Below, piece by piece: positions 1-11,338 of a stretch of 64,000 nt of DNA. Source of the stretch: Ceratotherium simum simum (Eukaryota > Chordata > Mammalia > Perissodactyla > Rhinocerotidae); NCBI RefSeq assembly GCF_000283155.1, contig NW_004454160.1, positions 9,610,338 to 9,674,337 of the forward strand, in the 5' to 3' direction. Positions within the stretch are counted from its first letter, which is position 1, and every line of letters starts with the position of its first letter. Below the pieces are notes generated by a model. That model worked only from the letters and a program-made list of their open reading frames with translations, was not told where the DNA came from and did not search any database. Made by a program: the position numbers and the translations under genes.

Positions 1-130
1 GTTGTTGCAGGAGTTCCTCTTATCCAGTTTTCAGTTCTGTCTCAGGGGTAATTTTTCCACGAGTAGTTGTAAATTGGCTGTGTCCACGGGAGGAGGTGAG
101 CTCAGAGCCTGCTTACGCCATCATCTTGAC
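1..130 (-). mobile_element. L1 5' end, minus strand, runs off the left edge
   Basis: Read on the minus strand this begins near 130 with 'gtcaagatgatggcg' and runs leftwards through a segment typical of an L1 5' untranslated region (AAGATGGCGG-like start, then a 'ctcacctcctccc' stretch). The body of the element lies outside the window. To its right is ORF2 of another L1, so this copy probably inserted there. Its left TSD cannot be seen. Confidence 0.55.
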
Positions 131-651
131 TTCTCTCCTCTTAATTCTTCTTTAAATGTTTGGTAGAATTCGTCAGTGAAACTGTCTGGTCTTAGGATTT
201 TCTTTGTGGGTTGTTTTTGATTATTGTTTCAATCTGCTTATTCATTATGGTCAGTTCTGACTTTCTATTTCTTCATGCTTCATTCTTAGTAGGTTGTATG
301 TTTCTAGAAATATATCCATTTCTTCTGATTTGTTGGCATATAATTGTTCTTAATAGTCTGTTATGATCCTTTGTATTTCTGTGGTATTTATTGTCTCCTC
401 TTTTATTTACAATGTTAATTATTTGAATTCTCTCACTTTTTTCCTTCATAATTCTGGTTAAAGTTTTGTCAGTTTTGTTTATCTTTTCAAAAACAAACTG
501 TTTTGTTGATCATTTCTATTGTTTTTCTTTTCTCTATTTCATTTATTTCTGCTCTGAGCTTTGTTATTTTCTTCCTTCTGCTAACTTTGGGCTTAGTTTG
601 TCCTTTTGTAGTTCCTTGAGGTGTAAAGTTAGGTTGTTTATTTGAGATTTT
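131..651 (-). mobile_element. L1 ORF2 fragment, left half of an interrupted L1
   Basis: On the minus strand this translates, with breaks, to the start of the L1 reverse transcriptase domain (a [21 protein letters not shown] motif near 135-190) and the upstream spacer. At 651 it stops in the spacer. The same spacer resumes at 4517 without loss, so the two pieces are one L1 split by a later insertion (652-4516). Confidence 0.75.
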
Positions 652-2942
652 TTTTAAGATTAATTTTAATTTTTATTGAGGTAACATTGGTTTATAACAT
701 TATATAAATTTCAGGTCTACATCATTATATTTCGATTTCTGTGTAGACTACATCATGTTCACCACTCAAAGACTAATTACCATCCCTTACCATACACATG
801 CCCTTTTACTCCTTGTGTGATCTTCCTTACCCCTTCCCCTCTGGTAACCAACAATCTAATCTCTATATCTATGTGTATGTTTGTTGTTGTTTTTATCTTC
901 CATATCTGAGTGAAATCATACAGTATTTGGCTTTCTCCATCTGACTTATTTCACTTAGCATAATACATTCAAGGTCCCTCCATATTGCTGCAAATGGCAA
1001 GATTTCATCTTCTCTTTGTGGCTGAGTAATATTCCATTGTGTGTGTATATATATATATCTCACCTATTCTTTATCCATTCATCCATTGATGGGCACTTAG
1101 GTTATTTCCAAATCTTGGCTATTGTGAATAATGCTGCAACAAACATATGGTTGCAAATATCTTTTCAAATTAATATTTTTGTGTTCTTTGGATAAATACC
1201 CAGAATTGGAATAGCTGGATCATATGGTAGTTCTATTTTTAATTTTTTCAGGAATCTCCATACTGTTTTCCATAGTGTCTGCACCAGTTTACATTTCCAC
1301 TAATCATACATGAGAGTTCCCTTTTCTTCATATCCTCTCCAACACTGGTTATTTCTTGTCTTGTTAATTATAGCCATTCTGACAGTCGTGAGGTGATATC
1401 TCATTGTAGTTTTGATTTGCATTTCCCTAATAATTAGTGATGTTGAACATCTTTTCATGTGCCTGTTGACCATCTGTACATCTTCTTTGGAAAAATGTCT
1501 GTTCATGTCATTTGCCCATTTTTTAACCGGGTTGTTTGGTTTTATTGTTGTTGAGCTATATGTGTTCTTTATATATTTTGGATATTAACCCCTTATCAGA
1601 TATATGATTTACAAATATCTTCTCTCAATTGTTAGCTTGTCTTTTCATTTTTTTGATGGTTTCATTTTCTGTGCAGAAGCTTTTTACTTTGGTGTAGACC
1701 GATTTGTTTATTTTTTCTTTTGTTTCCCTTGCCTGAGGAGACATGATATTCAAAATGGTATTGCTAAGACCAATGTCAAAGAGCATGCTGTCTATGTTTT
1801 CTTATAGGAGTTTTAGAGGTTCAGTTCTTACATTCAAGTCTTTAATCCATTTTGAGTTAATTTTTGTGTATGCTGTAAGATAGTGGTCTACTTTCATTAT
1901 TTTGTATGTGGCCGTCCAGTTTTCCCAACACCATCTATTGAAAAGACTTTTCTTTCTGCATTGTATGTTCTTGGCTCCTTTGTCAAAAATTAGCTGTCAA
2001 TAATTGTGTGCGTTTATTTCTGGGCTCTCAATTCTGATCCATTGATCTGTGTTTTTGTTTTTGTGCCAGTACCATGCTGTTTTGTTTACTATCACTTTGT
2101 AGTATATTTTGAAATCAGGGAGTGTGATACCTCCGGTTTTGTTCTTTTTTCTCAGGATTGCTTTGGCTATTTGGAGTCTTTTGTTGTTCCATGTAAATTT
2201 TAGGATTCTTTGTTCTATTTCTGTGAAAAATATTGTTGGGATTTTGATAGGGATTGCATTGAATCTGTAGATTGCTTTAGGAAGTATGAACATTTTAACT
2301 ATGTCAATTCTTCCAATCCATGAGCATGGAATATCTTTCCATTTCTTTGTGTCTTATTCAATTTCTTTCAATAATATTTTATAGTTTTCAGTGTATAGGT
2401 GTTTCACCTCCCTAGTTAAATATATTCCTAGGTATTTTATTCTTTTTGTTCTGATTCTAAATGGGCTTATATTCTTAATTTCTCTTTCTGTTAATTCATT
2501 GTTAGTGTATAGAAATACAACTAATTTTTGTATGACGATTTACTACCTTGCAACTTTACTGTATTTTTAATATTATTTTGAATAGTTTTTTGGCAGATTC
2601 TTTAGGATTTGCTATGTATAAAATCGTGTCATCTGTGAATAGTGACAGTTTTACTTATTTCTTTCCAATTTGGGTCCCTTTTATTTCTTTTTCTTGCCTG
2701 ATTGCTCTGGCTAGGATTTCCAATACTATGTTAAATGAGTGGTAAAAGTGGTTATTCTTGTCATGTTCTGTTTCTTGGAGGGATAGCTTTCAGTTTTTCA
2801 CCTTTGAGTATGATGTTTGCTGTGGGTTTGTCACTATGGCCTTTATTACCTTGAGGTACTTTCCTTCTATACATATTTTATTCAGAACTTTTATTATAAA
2901 TGGATGCTGTATCTTGTGAAATGCTTTCTCTGCATCTGTTGA
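652..2942 (-). mobile_element. Younger L1, 3' portion (ORF2 RT to 3' UTR)
   Basis: The minus strand reads from the L1 RT motif TDAEKAF (near 2930) through the C-terminal ORF2 region to a 3' UTR whose A-rich tail appears as the T-run near 652. Flanking copies of 'gagattt'/'gagatct' at 644 and 4517 look like the TSD. At 2942 the element switches strand, joining its own inverted 5' part. Stops and frameshifts occur throughout. Confidence 0.8.
1997..2293 (-). pseudogene. L1 ORF2 fragment downstream of RT
   Basis: This 98-residue open stretch carries the conserved L1 ORF2 block after the reverse transcriptase: [13 protein letters not shown] near the start, then [17 protein letters not shown] and a WYWHKN motif. 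It is one of several frame fragments of the broken ORF2 in the 652-2942 L1. A full ORF2 is about 1,275 codons, so this is a remnant with no independent start. It has no expected function. Confidence 0.8.
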
Positions 2943-4516
2943 AGGAGAGATAAAGAGTTTTCCAGACAAGCAAAAACTAACAGAGTTCATCACCACTAAA
3001 TCAGACTTACAAGAAATGTTACAGGGAATTATTGAAGTGGAAAATAAAAGACCAAGAATAGGAATAAGAATATTATTAAAGAAAAATATCACTGGTAAAG
3101 GCAAATACACAGTAAAGGTAGTGGATCAACCACCTATAGAGCTAGTATAAAGATCAAAAGACAAAAGTACTAAAATTATCTATTTCCATGACAAGGGGTT
3201 AAGGGATACACAAAAATAAAAGAAGTAAAATATGATATCAAAAACATAAAACATAGTAGGGGAACACAAGTGTAGAGCTTTTAGTAAAAGGTCAAACTTA
3301 ATATAGATTGCTACTTACATGGGTTATTATATATGAACCTCATGGTAAGCACAAACCAAAAACCTATAATAAATACATAAGAAATAAAGAGAAAGGAACC
3401 CAAACATAATACTAAGGAAAGCCATTAAATCACAAGGGAAAAGAGCAAAAGAAGAAAAAAGGAACAGAAGAACTATAAAAACATCCAGTAATAAAATGGC
3501 AACAGGTACATACTTATCAATAGCTATTTTAAATGTCAATGGACTAAATGCTCCAATCAAAAGACATAGGGTGGCTGAATGGATAAAAAACAAGATCCAT
3601 ATTAATGCTGCATACAAGAAACACACTTCAGACCTAAAGACACTCACAAACTGAAAGTGAAGGTATGGAAAAAGACACTCCATGCAAATGATAGTGAAAA
3701 GAAAGCTGGGGTAGCTGTACTTATATCAGTATATATCAAAATAGACTTTAAACCAAAAACTGTGACAAGAGACAGAGAAGGGCATTACATAATGACAAAG
3801 GGAATAATCCAATAAAAGAACATGACACTTGTAACTATCTATGCACCCAACATAGGAACACCTAAATACACAAAGCAATTGTTAACAGACATAAAAGGAG
3901 AAATTGACAGTAACACAATGATAGTAGGGGACTTGAACACTGTATTTACATCAGTTGATAGATCCTCTAAACAGAAAATCGATAAGGAAACATTGGCCTT
4001 AAATGACACACTAGACCAGATGAACTTAGTAGACATATACAGGACAGTCCATCCAAAAACTGCAGAATACACATTCCTTTTGAAGGTACATGGAACATTC
4101 TCCAGGATAGATCACATATTAGCCCACAAAACAGTCTCAATAAATTTAAGATTGAAATAATTCCATGCATCTTTTCTGACCACAACAGTACAAAACTAGA
4201 AATCAACTACAAGAAGAAAACTGGAAAAGCCACAAATATGTGGAGATTAAGCAAAATACTACTGAACAGCTATTGGGACAATGAAGAAATCAAAGGAGAA
4301 ATCAAAAAATACCTGGAGGCAAATGAAAATGAAAATACCAACATTTATGGGATACAGCAAAAGTGGTACTAAGAGGAAAGTTTATAACAATATAGGCCTA
4401 CCTCAAGAAATAAGAAAAATCTCAAAAAAACAATATAACGATAGACCTAAAGGAACTAGAAAGAGAAGAACAAGTGATGCCCAAAATCAGTAGAAGGAAG
4501 GAAATAATAAAAATCA
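2943..4516 (+). mobile_element. Inverted 5' portion of the same L1 (twin-priming product)
   Basis: The plus strand reads from the ORF1-ORF2 linker ([22 protein letters not shown] at 2946-3000) through the endonuclease domain (3520-4160) to the mid-ORF2 block SRRKEIIKIR at about 4490-4515. The order is that expected for L1 5' inversion: the internal end abuts the right-hand target site and the 5'-most end abuts the breakpoint at 2942. About 700 bases of ORF2 between the two halves are missing. Confidence 0.75.
3822..4160 (+). pseudogene. L1 ORF2 endonuclease domain fragment
   Basis: This 112-residue open stretch matches the C-terminal half of the L1 apurinic/apyrimidinic-type endonuclease. 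TIYAPN is at residues 5-10, the metal-site motif GDLN at 36-39 (usually GDFN), and the catalytic SRIDH at 94-98. The first third of the domain lies upstream in other frames (LNVNGLNAPIKRHR-like at 3532-3570). A stop at 4160 ends the frame. It belongs to the inverted arm of the twin-primed L1 and is a fossil. Confidence 0.85.
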
Positions 4517-6315
4517 GAGATCTTTCTTTTTTTTAATGTAGGTATTTATCATTATAATCTTCCTCTTAGAACTGCTTTTTTGCATGCCTGAAGTTTAGTA
4601 TGTTGTGTTTCTTTTTTAATTTGTTTCAAGATATATTTTGATTTCCCTTTTGATTTCTTCTTGATCTATAGGTTGTGTTGTTTAATTTCCACATATCTGT
4701 GAATTTTCCAAATTTTCTTCTGTTATTGACTTCTCGTTTCATACTATTGTGGTTTCAAAAGATACTTGGTGTAATTTCAATTTTTTTAATTTGTGGAGAC
4801 TTGTTTTGTGACCTAACATATGATCTATCCTTGATAATGTTCTATGTGCACTTTAGAAGAATATGCATTCTGCTGCTGTTGGATGAAATGCTCTGTATAC
4901 TTCTATTAGGTCTATTTCACTTAAAGTATAGTCCACGCCTAACATTTCCATATTGATTTTCTGTATGGATGATCTATCCATTGTTGAAAGTGGGGTACTG
5001 AAGTCCCCTACTATTATTATATTGTTGTTTATTTTTCTCTTCAGATGTGTTAATTGTTGCTTAACCTATTTAGATCTCTGCCGGTGGGTGCATATATATT
5101 TACAATTGATATATCTTCTTAGTGAATTGACTCCTTTGTTATTACATAATGAGCTACTCTGTCTCTTATTACAGTTTATGGCTTAAAGTCTATTTTGTCT
5201 GATGTAAGTAGAGCTACCTCTGCTCTGTTTTGGTTTCAATTTGCAAGGAATATCTTTTCTCATCTCTTCATTTTGATCCCATGTAGTCCTTAAAGCAAAA
5301 CGAGCCTCTTGTTGGCAGCATATTGTTGGGTCTTATTTTTTTAATCTATTCAGCCACTCTGCCTTTGATTGGACAATTTAACTGATTTACATTTAAAGTA
5401 ATTATTGATAGGTAAGGGCTCTCTAATGTCAACTTATTGTTTTCTGGCTAGTTATAGTTCCTTTATTCCTTTCTTCTTCTCTTACTGTCTTCCTATGTTA
5501 ATTGATGATTTCCATAGTAGTATCCTTTGATTTCCTTCTTTTTATCCTGTGTATATCTACTATAGGATTTTCTGGTGTGGTTACCCTGTGGATTACATAA
5601 AATATTTTATGGATATTACAGTCTATTTTAAGCTGATAACAAATTAACTTTGATCACATACAAAAACTTTACCTTTTTCCCTCCTCTCCCACATTTTATG
5701 TTTTTGATGTCGCAGTTTGCATCTTTTTATGTTGTGTATCCAGTTAAAAATTATTGTAGCTATAGCCATTTTTAATACTTTTGTCCTTTAGACTTTACAC
5801 TTGAGTTAGGTGATTAACATATAACCATTTTACAGTATTGGAGTATTGGAATTTGACTATATCTTACCCTTACCAGTGGGTTTTATATTTTCATATGTTT
5901 TCATGTTACTAATAGCTTCCTTTCATTTCAGCTTGAAGAATTCCTTTCAGCATTTCTTGTAATGCAGATCTAGTGGTGATGAATTCCTTTAATTTTTGTT
6001 TTTCTATATAGTCTTTATCTTTATTCATTTCTGAAGGACATCTTTGCTAGATATAGTATTCTTGGTTGGCAGGTTTTTTCTTTCAGCACTTTGAACGTAT
6101 CACCCCACTCTCTCCTGGCCTGTATGGTTTCTGCTGAGAATTCTGCTGATAGCCTTATGGGGGTTCCCTTGTAAGTGACAATCTTCTTTCCTCCTGCTGC
6201 CTTCCAGATTTTCTCTTTGTCTTTGATATTTGACAGGTTTATTATAATGTTTGTTGGAGAGCTCTTTGAATTTGTTTGGGGACTTATGAAATTCATGAAC
6301 TCGCGTTCTGGAAAA
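4517..6315 (-). mobile_element. Right half of the interrupted L1: EN, linker, ORF1 end
   Basis: The minus strand runs, right to left, from the C-terminal part of ORF1 (6315-6020) through the ORF1-ORF2 linker (about 6020-5300) and the endonuclease region (about 5300-4517). It joins seamlessly in sequence order to 651-131. The element is 5'-truncated in ORF1 near 6315, where MaLR-like sequence begins. Many stops are present. Confidence 0.75.
6021..6296 (-). pseudogene. L1 ORF1 C-terminal fragment
   Basis: This is a 91-residue open stretch on the minus strand with the L1 ORF1 C-terminal signature: KIVTYKGTPIRLSAEFSAET, then ARREWGD and ILYLAKMSFRNE. ORF1 encodes the trimeric RNA-binding protein of L1; only the C-terminal domain is represented. 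An overlapping frame at 6100-6336 continues the upstream residues (NKPVKYQRQRENLEGS), which shows a frameshift. Confidence 0.8.
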
Positions 6316-6339
6316 TTCCAGAAATAAACAATTCATGTG

Positions 6340-6625
6340 TTTTAGATTGTGCTGGCTGTCAACTGGGATACGTCTCTATCAGACTTGCTTAGGCTGCTTT
6401 CCAAATTAGCAGGATCATTCAAAATGGGCAAGAGCCACAGGCCTCTTGAGAATTAGTCTTAGAAATCCAACAATGTCACTTACACCACTTTCTGTTGGCC
6501 AAAGCAAGTCACAGGGCCATCCCAGCTTCAAACAGTGGAGCAATGTATTCTATCTCTTGATAAGACATACTGCAAAAAATTTGTGACCATCTGCCATCTA
6601 TCACATTCCTTCCTCACTACATCAT
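6340..6625 (-). repeat. Truncated LTR, MaLR-like (3' LTR of a minus-strand element)
   Basis: This stretch shares its distinctive body with the right-hand LTR at 8318-8795: both carry a '...aaagcaagtcac/aaagatgtt...gattcaag...gcaaagaatttgt'-like block. Between them is sequence I recognise as MaLR-type internal DNA on the minus strand. It is truncated on the left at the L1 boundary. The family (MLT1 or MST class) is not settled. Confidence 0.5.
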
Positions 6626-7666
6626 ATATATTTCTTCCACGTGCAAAATATGCTTATTCAGTCCAAGTAAGCATAAAGTCTCATCTAATTATAGCATTAG
6701 GCTCAAAATCCGTGATCCAGTGATTCACATTAGGTCTAGATATTGTTGAGGATCTTTGGGGGATAACTCCTCAAATATGGCTCTTCTTGAATGGTGAGCA
6801 ATAAAGACAAGTTATCTGCCACACACACTCCCAATTTACAAAAGTGAGTCAAGGAAATGATAAGTGCAGTAAACACTCCCAGTTAAAAATGAGAGGACTA
6901 TAGTAATTGCTGTCCCATACCAATCCTGAAATTGAACTAGATCCCCCTACACTGGGCCAGAGAAGTTCCTTCACTGGGATCTCATTCTGCTCTCTGGGGA
7001 GGTTCCCAATTCCAGTGTTCTCCTTCAACCTTTGTTCTGCTCTCTGGGTTCTTTGCTCTGCCCTCTGAGACACTTTTGCTTTTCCATAAGAAATTGATTG
7101 TGTTTATAGCTGAATAGCTCTTCAGTCTGCTTCCAATCCATACAAATTTGGGGGTCAGAAAGGTTTTTTTTTTTTTTAATTTTGAAGCAACTTAGTCTCT
7201 TTTAGTCCATGCTGATGGCACCTTTGTTAATATAAGTCCCATAAAAAATTATTGATTTCCTATGAGTCATATTGGTGTTTATTCTATGCCCCCCAAACAG
7301 CATCCATAATTCTTTTTGAGACAAACCACTCTAGTTTAGGCATATCAGGTTGCTGTCAGACATTACCCTCAATATCTTAGAAACTCTTTGACTACCTAAA
7401 ATAATCTATTAGGAATGGCCTTAAATCTCTCAGAGGTCTTAAGAAAGGGTAATACTCTCCATTTTATATCTATCAAGTCCATTGCTTATTTGGATGATTG
7501 TTTACCAGCTGAATAGATAAGGGATGAGAAATAGTTTTATTTTACAACACAGGAAGTCCTTGGTCCTTTATATTTTATTTAATTTCTGCTTCAAAACAGA
7601 ACAGTTCTTTTGTTAGCACATGTCTCTGTTTCAGTATCTTGTATGTAGCTGTAGGAAGCTAATCAA

Positions 7667-7912
7667 GGGGCCGGCCTGCTGACGTAGTGGTTAAGTTCAT
7701 AAACTCTGCTTCAGCGGCCCCAGGTTCACCAGTTTGGATCCTGGGCATGGACCTACTCACCGCTCATCTACCCATGCTGAGGTGGTGTCCCACATAGAAG
7801 AGCTACAACTCTACAACTATGATACACAACTATGTACCGAGGCTTTGGGGAGCAAAAAGAAAAAGAGGAAGATTGGCAACAGATGTTAGTGAGGGGCAAA
7901 TCTTCCTCAAAA
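7667..7912 (+). mobile_element. ERE SINE, plus strand
   Basis: It starts with 'ggggccggcctgctgac' and keeps the tRNA-like head (box A-like 'tagtggttaag', box B-like 'ggttcaccagtttgga'). It ends with the ERE tail 'ggcaacagatgttag...aatcttcctc' followed by an A-rich stretch. Imperfect flanking copies 'ggaagctaatca' and 'ggaactaattga' are the probable TSD. The A-tail has expanded into the adjacent GGAA/GGGA tract. Confidence 0.9.
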
Positions 7913-8059
7913 AAAAAAAGGAAGGGAGGAAGGGAGGGAGGGAGGGAGAGAGAGAGGGAGGAAGGGAGGGAGAGAGAGAGAGAGAAAGGAAGGAAGGAAG
8001 GAAGGAAGGAAGGAAGGAAGGAAGGAAGAAAGGAAGGAAGGAAGGAAGGAAGGAAGGAA
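7913..8059 (+). repeat. GGAA/GGGA microsatellite derived from the ERE tail
   Basis: About 147 bases of purine-only repeats follow the SINE A-tail: GGGA and GAGA units first, then about 17 nearly uninterrupted GGAA units from 7986. Open frames through it, on both strands, are low-complexity artefacts. Confidence 0.95.
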
Positions 8060-8317
8060 CTAATTGACACTTGGAGCATTCTGCCTAAAAATCTCCTTAG
8101 ACAATCCAAAAATCCATATAGTATTTTCCAAGTTTCTGCAGGCAACAGTTTTGCCAATTGTTTCATACTACTTAACATGGGTCACTATTTTCCTAGTCCC
8201 CAATAACATTTGCCTTGCTTCTTTTCCAGCCTGTACATGCTGTCCAGTCCTAAAGCCAATGTCATACATTTTAGTTTTTTGTTTTTGCAGCACCTTATTT
8301 CTAAAGTTACCTGATTT

Positions 8318-8795
8318 AGTTATCTATTGCTGCACAATAAACTACCCTAAAATTTAGTGGCTTGAAATAACAAACATTTTATATTCTCACAAGTTATCTG
8401 GTCATTAGTTTTTACAGGGATCAATTGGAAAGTTCTTGTGCTGGTCTTGCCAAGGTTCTCTCATGCAGCTGTGCTTATCTGGAAGCTTTACCAGTGCTGA
8501 GTAGTCTATGATAACCTCACTCACATGTCTGGCAATTGGTGCTACCTGTTGTCTGTGCTACATGTCTCAGCAGCCTAGCCAGATCTTCTTCACATGGCTG
8601 TGTAAGCATTCCAAGAGGGCAAGTGCATAAGCTGTATAGCATCTTGAGGCCTAGGTTTGAAAATCCAAGTGTCACTTCTGGCACATAATATTGGACAAAA
8701 GATGTTAAAATGCAGCCTAGATTCAAGAAGTGGGACAATAAATATATAGCATTTCTCGATAGGAAGAGCTATAAAGAATTTGTAGCTTTCTTTTT
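8318..8795 (-). repeat. LTR, MaLR-like (5' LTR of the minus-strand element)
   Basis: It begins at its left edge with 'tagttatctattgctgcacaat', followed by a '...agtggcttgaaataacaaac' block, a recognisable mammalian LTR edge. Its right part repeats the block seen in the truncated copy at 6340-6625. Together with 6626-8317 it makes an LTR-internal-LTR unit on the minus strand. Confidence 0.5.
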
Positions 8796-9890
8796 GAAAA
8801 AAAAAAGATGAGACCCAATTATATTGTGTTTCAAAGAAACATACTTAAACATAAGGACATAGGTTGAAAAAAAGGGATAGAAAAAGACACAACATGAAAA
8901 CACTAATTGTAGAAAAATTCTATGGGACAATATTATTATGAGTGAAAGTAGATTTCAAGACAAGGGATATTACCAGAGATGAAGACTACATTTTATAATG
9001 ACAAAAGAGTCGATATATCATGAAGACATAAAAATTCTAAATTTGTATGCATCTAATAACATAATTTCAAAATATGTGAAGAAAAAAATTGACAAAACTC
9101 AAAATATAAAAAAAGAGATCCACAATTATAATTTGAGATTTAGCACACCTTTGGTAATTAGTAGAACAATCACATAAAAATTAGTAAGAATTTCAAAAAT
9201 TTCAACTACATTATTATCCAACTGAATCTAATCAATATTTGTGGAAGACTATGCCCAACCACTTCAGAATATACATCATTATCATGTGTACAAGACCATA
9301 TATTAGGCTTTTAAGCAAGTCAGAATACATTTCAAAGGGCTGAAATCATACAGAACATTCACTGTGACAAAAGCAAAATTAATGTAGAAATCAATGACAG
9401 AAAGACAACTTTTTAAAAACTCTAAATGTTTGGAAATTAAGCAACATACTCCAAATGACTAATAGTTCAAAGAAGAACTCACAGTGGAAAACAGAAAATA
9501 TTTTAAATTGAGTAACAATAGAAACACATTTCAAAAGTTGTGGGACATATCTAAAGCAGTGCTTAGAGAGAAATGTAAAGATTTAAACACATCTCTTATA
9601 AGAGAAGAAAAGTTTAAAAATCTATGCTTCCACCTTAAGAAAAGTAGAAAGAAAGCAAATTAAAACTAAAGAAAAATAAAAAAAGGAAACAATAAAGACA
9701 AGAGCAGGAATCAGTAAACAGAAAATAGATGCACAATAAAGAAAATGAACAAAGTCAAAAGTTTATTTGAAAAGTTTAATAAAACTGTTAACCACCTAGC
9801 AAGACTGATTAGGGAGAAAAAGAGAGAAAACATAAATTTTCAATATCTGGAATTTAAAAGGATGACATCTCTAACAAGAATATTTGCTCT
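8796..9890 (+). mobile_element. Old L1 fragment, endonuclease to mid-ORF2
   Basis: Plus-strand sequence follows the L1 order: an endonuclease block ('atgacaaaagag...cataaaaattctaaatttgtatgcatc' near 8998-9052), a 'ccatatattaggc' block near 9297, and the mid-ORF2 block (YLN.../AVLREKC-like at 9530-9580, then RLIREKKREN near 9805). It is heavily decayed, with no open frame over 60 codons. Confidence 0.75.
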
Positions 9891-11338
9891 GAGGGAAATA
9901 AGTTTTTAAAACCAAAATGGTTCCCAAACCCACTTGATGTAAATCTTATTTTTTTCCACCTGAGCTGATACTTGAGGAGTCAGAGAAACTAGCTCCTACC
10001 AGGCTGCGCTGACTGCTTCAAGGACTACTGCAAGCTTTACTCCCACAGGAGAGATGTGCTTATAGCTGTCCCACTAGCAGCTGTGATTCCTATCCTATAT
10101 CCTATAACCTGACAAGGAGGGGTAACCTCTGCTGTGTGTTAGCAAGACACACAGATAAAAACTTGATAAGGCCAAGGGCCAGGAAAAAAAGGTTTACCAA
10201 AATTCCCAATATGTGCAGGAGTGAGTAAACCACAGCCAGGAGGGACATTTCAACAAAGTCAGTCAGGGCATGTTTCTAAGTTTGATCCTCCACTCTACTG
10301 GAGTCTAATGTCCTCTGCTGTCATCTAGTGACAACTGATGGGAATGCAAACATTGCTTAAATGACTTCAATGATTGACTTTGTGAGAGATTTGAGCCAAG
10401 ACACTACAGACAAAACCTTATTTTTGATTGAGATAAGACTGCTTTCAGACTGGATAAAATCTCTAATTTACTGATGGTATATGAAAGAAACACTTTTACT
10501 GAAAAGAGTGAAAAATGACACTGTACTATGTTTGGTTTATTAAATGTTCTGATGTGTTGTTATCTGATGTAAACTTACATTTGATCTCTAGGATACAAAG
10601 ATCTGTGGGCACTCTAAAAACTAACTGGCTAAAGAAAAGTCCAATTTGTTATGGGACAGAGGAAACATTGAATAAAAAGTCCCATTGAATGATAAAAATT
10701 CTGATAATTATAAAATGTATTAATTCGTCTTTTCCTATGTTAAAGTTGTTAATGAAAGGTCATGGGAGGTAGATAGTGGGTAAAGGGTTCAATTCTCTCC
10801 TTTTCTGAATGGCAATTTTAACTTCAGTTAGCTTCCTAGCCCTGGAAATAAATAAAGATGGTATGTATCAACTATGTTATTAAGCAACATTTACTATGGT
10901 TAAAATGAACCCTGATTGGTAGATTAAGCCTGGACTTGGAGAGCTATAAATACCTCATGAGAAGCCATATTTTTACGATCTCCATAGTGTGGGACTCATG
11001 ACAGGGCAACTTCCTGTGGTAATCCTAGAAGGTATCCCTATGAATTTGTGTCAAGCTTCTAGGGAGCATGAGGCTTTTAAGCCAGAGGAGCTTCCACATT
11101 TCACCCAGTGTTAATCTAATTTCTTTGAAACTGAGCTCTTACTTGTATAATCAGAGAAAATAGCTCCTAAGTAGCTGTGTGAACTACTGCAGGGATTGCT
11201 GCAAGGTCTACTTCCACAGAAGAGGAACAAATGGCAAGCTCGCGTGCCTGTCTCAGAGCCTCTGAAAGTACCTAAGGGTGGCCTATGATAGTTCTATAAG
11301 ACTGAATGCTTAGTTGAACCTAAGAAAAACCTCAGGTT
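9891..11338. other. Unassigned region with a ~105-base direct repeat
   Basis: I recognise no gene. Two diverged copies (about 70% by eye) of one segment lie in the same orientation at about 9950-10055 and 11118-11223; both contain 'cagagaaa.tagctcct' and 'ctgcaag.t.tac.cccacag'. Between them are a TATAAATA at about 10944 and an 'aataaataaag' near 10848. This could be a decayed LTR element, but neither LTR edge is clear. Confidence 0.35.

Larger units (their letters stand above)
6626..8317 (-). mobile_element. MaLR-like internal region, interrupted by an ERE
   Basis: The left part (6626-6960: 'gcataaagtctcatctaattatag', then 'gcagtaaacactcccagtt') and the right part (8200-8310: 'ccagtcctaaagccaatgtc', then 'tgcagcacc') are typical of the non-coding-like internal sequence next to MaLR LTRs, read on the minus strand. 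No open gene remains. The ERE at 7667 and its GGAA-rich tail sit inside. The 7080-7660 part is recognised only by position. Confidence 0.5.

Noticed and set aside
7768..8206. Three overlapping frames of 82-136 codons across the GGAA tract
   Set aside because: They are translations of a purine-only microsatellite (long runs of KEGR or SFLP), not genes.
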